Source: Herbiconiux sp. (GTDB lineage: Bacteria > Actinomycetota > Actinomycetes > Actinomycetales > Microbacteriaceae). From it: a stretch of DNA of 51,884 nt. Positions 33,147-41,632 of this stretch are shown here, one piece after another. The position numbers were made by a program, and so were the translations under genes. Each line of letters starts with the position of its first letter. Position 1 is the first letter of the stretch. The stretch is taken from NCBI RefSeq assembly GCF_023264895.1, contig NZ_JAHFUY010000001.1, positions 1 through 51,884 of the forward strand, in the 5' to 3' direction. The notes beneath the pieces were generated by a model that was not told the DNA's origin, made no database searches, and saw only the letters and a program-made list of their open reading frames with translations.

Positions 33147-34283
33147 CTAGTCGAGGCGCCCGAGGAACGCCGAGATGTCGGCCGCGAGCAGGTCGGGCTC
33201 CTCGTGCGGGGCGAAGTGCCCGCCCCGCGGCATCACGGTGTACTGCTCGAGCGCGTAGGTGCGCTCCGCCCACTCCCGAGGCGGCCTGCCGAGGTCGAAG
33301 GGGAAGACCGCCACGGCCGTCGGCACCTCGACCGCGGTGATCGGCCCCGGATACCCCTGCGCGAACTCGAAGTAGGGGCGGAACGACGTGGAGATCGAGT
33401 TCGTGAACCAGTAGACCGACGCCTGGGTGAGCAGCACGTCGTCGCTGAAGCGCGTGCTCACGTCGCCGCCGCAGTCGCTCCACGCCGTGTACTTCTCCAG
33501 GATCCACGCAAGCAGACCGACCGGCGAATCCGAGAGGGCCGGCGCCAACGACAGCGGGCGGGTCTGCTGCTGGTGCTCGTAGGCGCCCTCGTCGGCGGTC
33601 CACCGGGCGGCCGAGCTCAGGTACTGCTGCTCGGCAGGTGTCAGCGAGTCGGCATCCGGATCGCTGGGCCCCGCGACCGCCATCAGGTGGATCCCGGCGA
33701 CGGCCTCCGGATGCGCCTGCGCGAGACGCGACGTGATTCCGGCTCCGAGATCCCCACCGTGAGCGGTGTAGCGCTCGAAGCCGAGCACGTCGTGCATCAG
33801 CTGGTGCCACAGCTCGTGCGTGTGCACACCGAGCTGAGGGCGCTGCGGCGAGAAGGGGAGCCCGGGCAGTGCGGGCAGGATGACGGTGCGAGGGGTGGTG
33901 CCGGCGAGACCGTAGCGGGCCGGCGCCGCCAGCCTCCGCGCCAGCTCGACCATCTCCAGCATCGAGCTCGGCCAGCCGTTGGTCAGGATGATCGGGAGGC
34001 CGCCGGCCCCTGCGCCCTCGGGCTCGAACCGCAGGAATCGGACCTCCGTGCCGTCGAGCGTGGCACTGAACGAGGGCAGCTCGTCGATCGCCTGCTGCTG
34101 CGGAGGCCAGAAAAACCCGTCGGCCCAGTACTCGGCGAGCCGCCGCAGAACGCGAGGGTCCGTGCCGGCGGTCGACCCCTGCAGAGGCCACTCGGGAGCC
34201 CAGCGCGTGGCGCGAACCCTGCGCTCCAGGTCGGCCAACTCGTCGTCGGAGACGCGGATCAACGTCGTCTGCTCCACCTTCAT
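33147..34283 (-). CDS. Epoxide hydrolase family alpha/beta hydrolase
   Basis: A 378-residue protein of the microsomal-type epoxide hydrolase family: an N-terminal EHN region (WAPEWPLQGSTAGTDPRVLRRL in part) then the alpha/beta hydrolase core. The nucleophile Asp is in AHGGDLGAGI, an HGxP-like oxyanion segment reads TNGWPSS (the usual His is replaced by Asn), and the catalytic His is in PRGGHFAPHEEPD. It would open epoxides to diols. No partner gene nearby. Confidence 0.85.
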   Translation of the reverse strand: MKVEQTTLIRVSDDELADLERRVRATRWAPEWPLQGSTAGTDPRVLRRLAEYWADGFFWPPQQQAIDELPSFSATLDGTEVRFLRFEPEGAGAGGLPIILTNGWPSSMLEMVELARRLAAPARYGLAGTTPRTVILPALPGLPFSPQRPQLGVHTHELWHQLMHDVLGFERYTAHGGDLGAGITSRLAQAHPEAVAGIHLMAVAGPSDPDADSLTPAEQQYLSSAARWTADEGAYEHQQQTRPLSLAPALSDSPVGLLAWILEKYTAWSDCGGDVSTRFSDDVLLTQASVYWFTNSISTSFRPYFEFAQGYPGPITAVEVPTAVAVFPFDLGRPPREWAERTYALEQYTVMPRGGHFAPHEEPDLLAADISAFLGRLD

Positions 34284-34445
34284 CCGGGTCGCACCGCCTT
34301 CGCTCTCTGCACTTCCCTGAGGTGGACCGTACCGTCACAGCGCTCCTCGCGCGCCGCAAGCACCATCGCCGATGAAGGTCAACCCGCTGGGCGATGTCGT
34401 CGGGAGGGAGTGTGTGGGAAGCCTCCCCAGCGAATGGAGGCGCCC

Positions 34446-35072
34446 ATGCGAGTCGTCCACCGGCCCCGATTCCTTCGAGGTCGGCCCATCGAAGTCCCGG
34501 TCGAGGCCCCGCGGATGACCACGGCGCGCCTGACACTGCGCCCCTACGCCCCCGGTGACGAGGAATCCTGGCACCAGATCACGTCTGACCCGACGATCGT
34601 CCGATACCTGTCCTGGCCCGCGCGCACTCGCGCGGAGTCCCGGATGCACCTGCGAGACCGCATGCACCACACCCATCTCGGTCAGGCCGACGACATCCTC
34701 GCCCTCGCGGTCGAGAGAGATGGTCAGTATGTCGGTGATGTCTCCCTGCAGCTGCGCGCGATCGCCCCGGAGGTGCGCATGGTCGAGGCGGGCTGGCTCC
34801 TGCACCCCGAGCACCGGGGCCGCGGCTACGCGACGGAGGCCTGCACGGCGCTCATCTGTTTCGCGTTCGACTCCGTGCACGCGCGAGTGGTGACCGCGGT
34901 CATCCACCGCGACAACGAGCCGTCCCTCTCGCTGGCCCACAGACTCGGCTTCCTGACGATCGACACCTCCGAGTCCAACGTGCTGCTCGTGCTGCCCGTC
35001 TCCCACTTCCGCCGCCACCTCGAGGTCCGGGCCGCGAACCGTCGCGGCGTCCTCCACCGTGCCGGCACCTGA
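34446..35072 (+). CDS. GNAT family N-acetyltransferase (RimJ-like)
   Basis: A 208-residue acetyltransferase. TTARLTLRPYAPGDEESW at the start and HPEHRGRGYATEACTALICFAF with IHRDNEPSLSLAHRLGF are typical of RimJ/RimL-like enzymes. ATG 34446 has GGAGG five bases upstream. Acceptor unknown. Divergent from the epoxide hydrolase. Confidence 0.87.
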   Translation: MRVVHRPRFLRGRPIEVPVEAPRMTTARLTLRPYAPGDEESWHQITSDPTIVRYLSWPARTRAESRMHLRDRMHHTHLGQADDILALAVERDGQYVGDVSLQLRAIAPEVRMVEAGWLLHPEHRGRGYATEACTALICFAFDSVHARVVTAVIHRDNEPSLSLAHRLGFLTIDTSESNVLLVLPVSHFRRHLEVRAANRRGVLHRAGT

Positions 35073-35124
35073 GATCCGTCGGGAGGCGGATGCGCGACGT
35101 CCGCTCGTTGCCTAGCGTCGAAGC

Positions 35125-35319
35125 ATGGATGATGCGAAAGAGAGCAACCGTGTGTACCTCGGCGTCGGAGCCGCCTTCATCGCCCTCGCCGCTGCCCTGG
35201 GTGTCGCGATGGACAACTGGGTGTTCGCCTTGCCGTTCGCCGTGCTGGCGCTGACCTTCGTGGTCGTGGGGCTGAAGCCGTCCCGGCCGGCCGATGACGG
35301 TGCCGATCCCCACCGTTGA
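35125..35319 (+). CDS. Small two-helix membrane protein
   Basis: A 64-residue protein with two hydrophobic segments separated by MDNWVF. It has the same size and layout as the protein at 45120 (helix, QNWM, helix). Unknown function. Confidence 0.5.
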   Translation: MDDAKESNRVYLGVGAAFIALAAALGVAMDNWVFALPFAVLALTFVVVGLKPSRPADDGADPHR

Positions 35320-35437
35320 CGCTGGTCGCCAGCCTGCCTGCCTGCCTGCAGTAAGCATGACCGGAACCTTTACGCCGTTCGACCCGGCTGAGCCGAAAAG
35401 AAGATCACTCTCGGCCAAACTAGGGTGACCTGCTTCC

Positions 35438-35932
35438 TCAGCCGGCACCTTCGTCGGCTTGTGCTCGTGCTTCAGCGTCCTGACTGCGCAGGCGATGCTC
35501 GATCCACACCATCACCACGCTCGCGTCGCGCCGGTCGAAGAGCTGCATGCCCACGTCGAGGTCCCCGTTCCGCCACAGGACCGGCGTGGGCTGATCGGGC
35601 CACACCCGCTCAGGTGCGCCGAGGGTGAGGTCGAGTGAGGCGATGAGGGCTTCATAGGCCGACCTCGTCGTCGCACTCTCGGGCTCCGGCGAAGCCCCCA
35701 CGAAGAAATTGACCGTGGTGGGCTTCCCCTCCAGGCTGGACAACGACGGCTGCTCGATCCCCGCGGTGGCTTCGAGCTCCCATTGGATCAGGCCTGGCGA
35801 CAGCTCGGTCTCCGTTCCCGGCCTGACCGGGAAGCCGAGCTCGGCGAGCTGCGCCGATGCCGTCGCCTCGTCCCGGAGCCACCGTCCGTCGAGCAGTGAG
35901 GTGATGATGGCGGTCGCGCGTTCCACGGTCAT
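35438..35932 (-). CDS. Hypothetical soluble protein
   Basis: A 164-residue protein of unknown family. It starts at ATG 35930-35932 (MTVERATAIITSLLDGRW). It has a central ERVWPDQPTPVLWRNGDLDVGMQLF and a C-terminal VVMVWIEHR strand. The pattern resembles small actinobacterial DUF proteins (possibly DUF6301). No signal peptide. Confidence 0.6.
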   Translation of the reverse strand: MTVERATAIITSLLDGRWLRDEATASAQLAELGFPVRPGTETELSPGLIQWELEATAGIEQPSLSSLEGKPTTVNFFVGASPEPESATTRSAYEALIASLDLTLGAPERVWPDQPTPVLWRNGDLDVGMQLFDRRDASVVMVWIEHRLRSQDAEARAQADEGAG

Positions 35933-35990
35933 ACGACCACCCTCCACCAGAACCCCGGAAAGCGATCAGCGGCTCGGATAGGTTGTCAGC

Positions 35991-36404
35991 ATGACGGGCG
36001 GTCGGGTCAGGGTGGGGGTCGTGGCGCTGGCGGTGCCGCTGCTGCTGCTGCTCAGCGGATGCTCGCTCATCGGCGGTGCGCAGGAGAACTGTCTCCCTCA
36101 CATCACCGTCTCGCCGTCCCCTGCCGTCGCCGGTGAGCCGATCGTTCTCGCGTCGGCCGACGTCTGCGGCGCTGATGTCCCCGCGGAGGGCTGGACGGTC
36201 GTGGTGGGTCACGCCGAGCAGCCGCCCATCTCCGTCACCACCGCCGAGCCCTTCGACGGATCGTTCGAGGTGACCGTCGATCTCCCGCCCGATTTTCCCG
36301 CCGGCCGGGCGTACGTGAACATACGCAACTGGGACTACTCGACCTGCAACGACACCGGCAGCTGCGCCACCCTCGACGTCGGCTTCGAGGTCGTCGCCGA
36401 GTAG
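35991..36404 (+). CDS. Small lipoprotein
   Basis: A 137-residue protein with signal peptide and lipobox LLSGC, then a beta-rich domain with cysteine pairs (ADVCGADV and DYSTCNDTGSCATLDV). It looks like a secreted Ig-like fold. Function unknown. Confidence 0.7.
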   Translation: MTGGRVRVGVVALAVPLLLLLSGCSLIGGAQENCLPHITVSPSPAVAGEPIVLASADVCGADVPAEGWTVVVGHAEQPPISVTTAEPFDGSFEVTVDLPPDFPAGRAYVNIRNWDYSTCNDTGSCATLDVGFEVVAE

Positions 36405-36450
36405 CCCGATAGCCCGGCCGCCCGTGCGGCGGAACGTGCCAGCGGTGGGC

Positions 36451-37896
36451 CTAGGCTCGAGCGCAGTCGTCCAGGCTCTCGGCGGTGCGCACGCTCGGGA
36501 GGTCGGGCGGCCGGGGCGCCAGCCGGTCGAGGGTGACGACCGTGACGTCGTCTTCACGATCGGCTCTTTCGGCGAGAGCTCGGACCCTGTCGACTGCGCT
36601 CTCCGACGTCGTTCCGGTGGCGGGGGGTGCCAGCGCGAGGTCCACGGCGAGATCCAGCGACGCGAGCGACCCGTCGAACAGGTCGAGCACACCGTCGCTG
36701 AAGACGAGCAGCTTGTCGCCGACCTCGAGCGACCGCGTCTGGGTGGTCCAGCCGGTGCTGTCCGCGGCAGCGAGATTGTTCAGGCCGAGCGGGAGGTTGG
36801 CCGATCGGATCGGCTCGTGGCTGCCATCCAGACGCACCACGACGGCGAGTCCGTGGCCGGCATCGAGCACCGTCAGCCGTCCGGTTCCGTGGTCGAGGTG
36901 GGCATGGAAGAGCGTCACGAACGAGTTGTTGCGCGCGAGGTCGTCGCCGACCGCCTTCATCATGCGCGGCACCGTGGTTCCCGGATCGTCGGTGCGCGCC
37001 AGGCGGAGACCGGCTCGCACGGTCGCGCCGAGCATCGCGGCCCCCGCACCCTTGCCCATGACGTCACCGACGGTGATGACCAGGTGATCTCCGGTGTCCT
37101 CCCAGTCGAAGAAGTCACCGCTGAGGGTGCGGCTGGGCACGCAGACGCCCGCGACCGAGAAGCCGTCGCCGGTGAGGGGGCGATCCGGCATGAGGTTCCG
37201 CTGCACCTGAGCGCCCTCGCTCAGTTCGCGCGTGATGCTCGATGTCTTCGCACGCAGGCGCCTGGCGGCTTCGTCGTGGCTGAGCTCGGCCATGCTGAAC
37301 GACACGACGACGAGCACCAGCTGGGTGATGACCGTCGTCGTCGCATCACTCGTCAGCACGGCGGGCGCCATCACGCCGCCCAGCGCCGCGAGGTGCACCA
37401 CGACCTGGAGGCCGTAGTAGATGGACAGCACCGTGGCGGCGGTCAGCAGAGAACGCCGGGACCGGGAGATGCGGCCGTCGAGCAGGAACAGGTCGCGGGC
37501 CGCCAGACCCATCACCACGGCGCTGACGGCGGCCACGGCGAGGAAGCCGGCCAGATCGTTCGCGGCGGGATCGTCGAGAACCGTGACGATGCCCACGACG
37601 ACGGCCGGAACGGCGAAGTGCCACCATCGGAGCGAGCGCGCCTTCAGCGACCGGACCGCCCACCACGCCCACACCAGACCCACGACGGTGAGCGCGTTGC
37701 CCACGGGGATGGCCCACGCCTGCGCGGAGGTGCCGATCAACAGGAACAGTGCGGATCCGGCCAGCAGGAAGGCCAGCGCCGCGGTCCAGCCCAGACTGTA
37801 GCGCGACCGGGTCCGGTGGAACGACGAGGTGAACAGCGCCAGGAGGGTGACCGCGTTGAGGGCGAAGATCACCCTCAAGCTGAAATCGTCCAACAT
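36451..37896 (-). CDS. Membrane-bound SpoIIE-type PP2C phosphatase
   Basis: A 481-residue protein. Residues 1-215 contain about seven membrane helices; a coiled-coil-like link follows, then the phosphatase: RTLSGDFFDWEDTGDHLVITVGDVMGKGAGAAMLGATVRAG (key metal Asp in SGDFFDW and GDVMGKG), LPLGL and LLVFSDGVLDLFDG. Such proteins dephosphorylate anti-anti-sigma factors in partner-switching systems. No STAS or kinase gene is nearby. Confidence 0.88.
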   Translation of the reverse strand: MLDDFSLRVIFALNAVTLLALFTSSFHRTRSRYSLGWTAALAFLLAGSALFLLIGTSAQAWAIPVGNALTVVGLVWAWWAVRSLKARSLRWWHFAVPAVVVGIVTVLDDPAANDLAGFLAVAAVSAVVMGLAARDLFLLDGRISRSRRSLLTAATVLSIYYGLQVVVHLAALGGVMAPAVLTSDATTTVITQLVLVVVSFSMAELSHDEAARRLRAKTSSITRELSEGAQVQRNLMPDRPLTGDGFSVAGVCVPSRTLSGDFFDWEDTGDHLVITVGDVMGKGAGAAMLGATVRAGLRLARTDDPGTTVPRMMKAVGDDLARNNSFVTLFHAHLDHGTGRLTVLDAGHGLAVVVRLDGSHEPIRSANLPLGLNNLAAADSTGWTTQTRSLEVGDKLLVFSDGVLDLFDGSLASLDLAVDLALAPPATGTTSESAVDRVRALAERADREDDVTVVTLDRLAPRPPDLPSVRTAESLDDCARA

Positions 37897-38034
37897 AAAC
37901 TGCGGCCCTTCATCGCCATCGACCGTTCGGCCACACCGCTGCGAGTCGAGCGTTGAGAAGAACTGCAGCTCTCACAGTACGTCACACCGGCAACGGGGCA
38001 AGCCCTTGCCTTTTCGCCATGCTGCCCGCATAAA

Positions 38035-38059
38035 TTGGCTATGTTTATGACATAGTCAA
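38035..38059. promoter_or_regulatory. Operator palindrome over the glycosyltransferase promoter
   Basis: TTGGCTATG-N7-CATAGTCAA is an inverted repeat with 8 of 9 paired positions. It covers a possible -10 (TATGTT, 38040-38045) that lies 18 bp after TTGCCT (38016-38021). The TetR gene convergent with the glycosyltransferase is the natural candidate regulator. Confidence 0.6.
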
Positions 38060-38079
38060 TACGTGGTGAGGGGGACGTG

Positions 38080-39366
38080 ATGGGTGAGAGACGGTCGGCG
38101 TTGGTGTGCAGCATGCCGGCGGTGGGGCATGTGGGGCCGCTGCTCGTCGTCGCGAGCGAGTTGCTGCGGCGCGGGTGGCGGGTCCGGTTCCTCACCGGGC
38201 GCCGTTACCGGGCCCAGGTGGAGGCGGCCGGGGTGGAGTTCGTCGAGCTCCCGCCCGAGGCGGACACGCTGGATGCGGTGGGGGAGGGTGAGCGCAACCG
38301 GGGTCTCGCGACGATCAATCGCGGTGTCGAGGAGGCGTTCGTGCGTCCCGCCTATTCGGCCGCCGGCCGCGTGCTGCAGCTCCTTGAACGGGAGTCGGCG
38401 AACGTGGTGTTCCACGACATGACTTTCCTAGGGGTGCAGGCGCTGTTCGGGCGACCGGCGGGGGAGAGGCCCCTGACGGTGATGTGCGGGATCGGCCCGG
38501 CCGGGTTCTCCAGCAGGGACTGCCCGCCGTACGGCATGGGGATCGTGCCCCTCCAGAACCGCGGGTGGGGGCGGGTTCGTGATGCGGTGCTGAATCGATC
38601 GGCGAAGATGGTGCTCCGTCCGGCGCACCAGGCGCTCGACCGGTTCCTGGCCAGCGTGGGGGCGCCAGGGCTGAAGGGCGCGTTCTTCATGGATGTGCTC
38701 GGACGAAGCGACGTGCTGGCACAGTTCACGGTGCCCGAATTCGAGTACCCCCGCAGCGACGGCCCACAGAACCTGCGCTTCTACGGGCCCATGGTGTCCC
38801 CGGCGGCCTCGCCGCGTCCGTTGCCGGACTGGTGGGGGCGGCTGAAACCGGATGCGCCGTTGGTGCATGTCACGCAGGGGACGGTGGCGAACACCGATTT
38901 CTCCGAGGTCATCGAACCCACCCTCGAGGCGCTGGCGGACGAGGACGTGCAGGTGGTGGTGTCGGCGGGCGGCGCTGACGTGAACGCGCTTCCGAAGCTG
39001 CCGGCGAACGCATTCGCGGCGTCGTATCTGGACTACGACGTGCTGCTGCCGCGCACCTCCGCCTTCGTGACCAACGGGGGATATGGAGGTCTGCATCAGG
39101 CGATGCGGTTCGGGGTGCCGATCGTGATCGCAGGAGATTCCGAGGACAAGGTCGAGACCTCTGCCCGCGTGCAATGGGCGGGTGTCGGCGTGAACCTCCG
39201 CACGGGCCGGCCCACCGCTGCCCAGGTCCGGGCCGCAGTGCACCGAGTCCTGGACGACCGCGCGTTCGCCGGGAGGAGTGCGGCGGTCGGGGAGTCGATC
39301 GCCGCCGCGACAGGGGCGCGTGGTCTCGTCGACGACGTCGAGATCGCGCTTACGCGGGTTCGGTGA
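38080..39366 (+). CDS. UDP-glycosyltransferase-like protein (MGT family)
   Basis: A 428-residue GT-B glycosyltransferase. N-terminal acceptor domain begins CSMPAVGHVGPLLVVASELLRRGW; the C-terminal nucleotide-sugar domain has VTQGTVANTDF and the signature region TNGGYGGLHQAMRFGVPIVIAGDSEDK. It resembles macrolide glycosyltransferases that inactivate macrolides or decorate natural products. ATG 38080 preferred over GTG 38077 because of the GAGGGGG spacing. Its end overlaps the convergent TetR gene by 17 bp. Confidence 0.87.
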   Translation: MGERRSALVCSMPAVGHVGPLLVVASELLRRGWRVRFLTGRRYRAQVEAAGVEFVELPPEADTLDAVGEGERNRGLATINRGVEEAFVRPAYSAAGRVLQLLERESANVVFHDMTFLGVQALFGRPAGERPLTVMCGIGPAGFSSRDCPPYGMGIVPLQNRGWGRVRDAVLNRSAKMVLRPAHQALDRFLASVGAPGLKGAFFMDVLGRSDVLAQFTVPEFEYPRSDGPQNLRFYGPMVSPAASPRPLPDWWGRLKPDAPLVHVTQGTVANTDFSEVIEPTLEALADEDVQVVVSAGGADVNALPKLPANAFAASYLDYDVLLPRTSAFVTNGGYGGLHQAMRFGVPIVIAGDSEDKVETSARVQWAGVGVNLRTGRPTAAQVRAAVHRVLDDRAFAGRSAAVGESIAAATGARGLVDDVEIALTRVR

Positions 39367-40006
39367 TCTCCGCAGGCTGAGGGAGCTGCTCGGCGAGGTG
39401 GGTGAGCTGGTGGGCGGTCCAAGCCTTCCATCTGTCGCGGGTCCACCCGCGGGTGTGGGTGAAGTGGAGGTAGGCATCGGCGCCGGTGATGTAGCCCAGG
39501 ATGTCGGCGGCGTCGGGGATGCGGTCGTCGGGGATGCGGTTCCTGCTGGCGAACCAGCCCGCGGCCAGGAGCATGTCCCGGTGACGGCGCTGCTCGAGCT
39601 CGTCGTAGGCGGCGCGTGCTGCCGGGTCTGCGTCTGCAGCCGCGCCCATCGCCCGGATGATGCCGGCGGCGCGCTGGTTGGCGTCGTCCAGGAACGTCAC
39701 GTACCGGTCGATCGCGGTCGCGAAGTCGGGCTCGGCCATGATCGCGGCCACGTCGGCCCGCTCCGCGAGGGAATGGGTTCCCTCATCGCCGGCGAACGCG
39801 ACCTCGAACGCTGCGATCAGGAGCGAATGCTTGCTGCCCTGCAGCTGCACCGTCGGCACGGCCACGTTCGCTTCCTTCGCGATCGCCTTCAACGATGTCG
39901 CGACGTATCCGTCCCGGACGAACAGCGTCGACGCGGCCGCGATGATCGCAGCACGGGTCGAGGCGGCCTCCGCCGTCCGGCGAGGAGAGCTGTACGCGCG
40001 AGCCAT
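39350..40006 (-). CDS. TetR-family regulator
   Basis: A 218-residue regulator with N-terminal helix-turn-helix (SLKAIAKEANVAVPTVQLQG) and a ligand-binding C-terminal domain. Convergent with and overlapping the glycosyltransferase, which it likely represses through the palindrome at 38035. Induction by the glycosyltransferase substrate is plausible. Confidence 0.87.
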   Translation of the reverse strand: MARAYSSPRRTAEAASTRAAIIAAASTLFVRDGYVATSLKAIAKEANVAVPTVQLQGSKHSLLIAAFEVAFAGDEGTHSLAERADVAAIMAEPDFATAIDRYVTFLDDANQRAAGIIRAMGAAADADPAARAAYDELEQRRHRDMLLAAGWFASRNRIPDDRIPDAADILGYITGADAYLHFTHTRGWTRDRWKAWTAHQLTHLAEQLPQPAEITEPA

Positions 40007-40015
40007 GACTCGACG

Positions 40016-40666
40016 TTACCTCGCCCGGTTCCGCGTGGTCGCCAGCACCAGCCCGACGACGATCTGCGCCCCCGTCGAACAGAGCAGAGCCACCGTCGCG
40101 ATCTCCGTGCTCTCGGTCGTGTTCGCAGTCGCCCCGGTGATGATCGCGACGACGGTCAGCGCCAGGAACGCCCAGCGGGCAGCCCCCGTCGCAACCCCCG
40201 CCCTGATGATCACGAGCGACCCGATCAGCAGCAGCGCCAGCTGGACCACGCCCAGCACCGTGGTCAGCGCCAGCACACCGGAGTAGTCATCCGCGGCAGG
40301 GAGCGCGTAGGTGACGGTGTAGTAGACCGTCTGCATCGTCAGGAACACGGCACCGAACCCCAGCAGCGCCACCCGGCCGACGAGCGACCGGCCGACGATC
40401 CCGTCAGAGCCGGTCCGGCCGCCGGACAAGGGGATCATCGCGACAGCGTGGGCGACCGTGCTCCCCAGAAACAGAACGGTGAACACCGCGAGCAAGCCGG
40501 GATTGAGGGTCTCTTCCTGCCAGAGTGGCACCTCGATGAGTGTGGCGACGAACAGCAGAGCCCCGCCGAGAGTGATCGCCGACCCACCCCACAGCCCCCA
40601 CGCAGGGCGCACCTCGGTTGTCGCCTGACCGACGGGATTCTCTGTCGCCGCACCTGCACTGTTCAT
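40016..40666 (-). CDS. Membrane protein, unknown
   Basis: A 216-residue protein with about six hydrophobic segments. It may be co-transcribed with tetR, which lies 9 bp downstream. Start set at ATG 40664-40666 with GGAGTGGG upstream; an earlier ATG 18 bases before is possible. No family recognised. Confidence 0.6.
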   Translation of the reverse strand: MNSAGAATENPVGQATTEVRPAWGLWGGSAITLGGALLFVATLIEVPLWQEETLNPGLLAVFTVLFLGSTVAHAVAMIPLSGGRTGSDGIVGRSLVGRVALLGFGAVFLTMQTVYYTVTYALPAADDYSGVLALTTVLGVVQLALLLIGSLVIIRAGVATGAARWAFLALTVVAIITGATANTTESTEIATVALLCSTGAQIVVGLVLATTRNRAR

Positions 40667-40700
40667 CGTTCCCACTCCACTCATCGCGCTTCGGCACACT

Positions 40701-40739
40701 TTGAGTAGTGCGCCGTAATGGTTAATGTTACAGTGCACT
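40701..40739 (+). promoter_or_regulatory. Promoter with overlapping inverted repeat, likely leaderless transcript
   Basis: TTGAGT (40701-40706), 16 bp, TAATGT (40723-40728), with the ATG of the next gene 12 bp later. AGTGCGCCGTAA (40707-40718) and TTACAGTGCACT (40728-40739) form a 12-bp inverted repeat with 10 matches around the -10. A repressor bound there would block RNA polymerase. Confidence 0.55.
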
Positions 40740-40740
40740 C

Positions 40741-41211
40741 ATGAAAAGTTTGACATGGTGGTTCCGGGGCGTAGGCCTCGTCTATCTCATCCTCGGGTCC
40801 ACGTTCATCCCCGCGATCAACACCGGGCGGGTGACGCAGCTCGTCCCGGCTTTCGACGGGGCCGTGTATGGTCCGGGCTGGCAGGGCTTCGTGGACTACC
40901 TGTTCATGTTCGGTCTCGAAGAACTCGTGCTCGGGGTGTTCCTGATCGCGGCGTCGTTCGTGCCCCGCTGGTTCGAACCCCTGGTCCTGCTGCTGTGCGG
41001 GCTGTCGCTCGTGCGGGGGATCGGGCACGACATCTACATGATCAGCCAGGGCTACTCGCTGCTGAACAACCTCGTGTTCATCACCCTCCACGCGGTCATC
41101 ATCGTCACCGGGCTGATGCTCCTTCGCCGGGCGCGCCTTCGCCCCGGGCAGTACGACCGCCGCCTCGCCGACCGCTCCCAGACCACGGCTGCGGGGGCCC
41201 TGCACGGTTAG
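40741..41211 (+). CDS. Four-helix membrane protein (BphX-like)
   Basis: A 156-residue protein with four hydrophobic segments starting MKSLTWWFRGVGLVYLILGS, resembling BphX-type membrane proteins by length and the WFR-x-VG-x-Y start. No ribosome site precedes the ATG, and the promoter is only 12 bp upstream, which fits a leaderless mRNA. Confidence 0.6.
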   Translation: MKSLTWWFRGVGLVYLILGSTFIPAINTGRVTQLVPAFDGAVYGPGWQGFVDYLFMFGLEELVLGVFLIAASFVPRWFEPLVLLLCGLSLVRGIGHDIYMISQGYSLLNNLVFITLHAVIIVTGLMLLRRARLRPGQYDRRLADRSQTTAAGALHG

Positions 41212-41233
41212 CGTACGCGGCAGGGTCATCGCG

Positions 41234-41569
41234 GTGAACGCGGTCGTGGTCGACGTCGTCGAGCGTCGGTCCCTGCGCCGTCCCGGCCATGGCGCGCCAC
41301 CGGATGCTGTCATGCCGGCGGAGGGCGAAGCATGGCCCTTCGTCGGCCGCGAGGTGGGCGACGGGGTGTCTCTCGGAACCACGCCCTCTCGCTACATGAT
41401 CGAGATCGTGCCGGTTCCGGATTCGGCGATCCTGACTCCCGCTCGAGGAGTGCGCTCGGACGCTGCCGAGCCCCTCGCACCTGCAGCGGCGCTCGCCGCC
41501 GACCCGCCGCCGGAGCGCCGCCGGCCTTCACACGCGGGCTGGCTGGTAGACGTCCACGAGACCGCGTGA
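41234..41569 (+). CDS. Doubtful hypothetical ORF
   Basis: A 111-codon frame from GTG, in a 421-bp gap between genes. Third positions are fairly GC-rich, but no ribosome site and no family are seen. The rest of the gap (41570-41632) has an imperfect inverted repeat at 41578-41609 (CTCTGTGTG/CACACGGAG) before the next gene. Confidence 0.25.
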   Translation: MNAVVVDVVERRSLRRPGHGAPPDAVMPAEGEAWPFVGREVGDGVSLGTTPSRYMIEIVPVPDSAILTPARGVRSDAAEPLAPAAALAADPPPERRRPSHAGWLVDVHETA

Positions 41570-41632
41570 GACGCTCGCTCTGTGTGTACCCGAGGGCGGG
41601 CACACGGAGTCGTGAAGAGGGAGGCGTCAGCT

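Noticed and set aside
35333..35348. CCTG tandem microsatellite between convergent genes
   Set aside because: Only four copies in a short gap; likely chance in this base composition.
36424..37956. Long plus-strand frame over the SpoIIE phosphatase
   Set aside because: Shadow frame; the minus strand carries clear phosphatase motifs.
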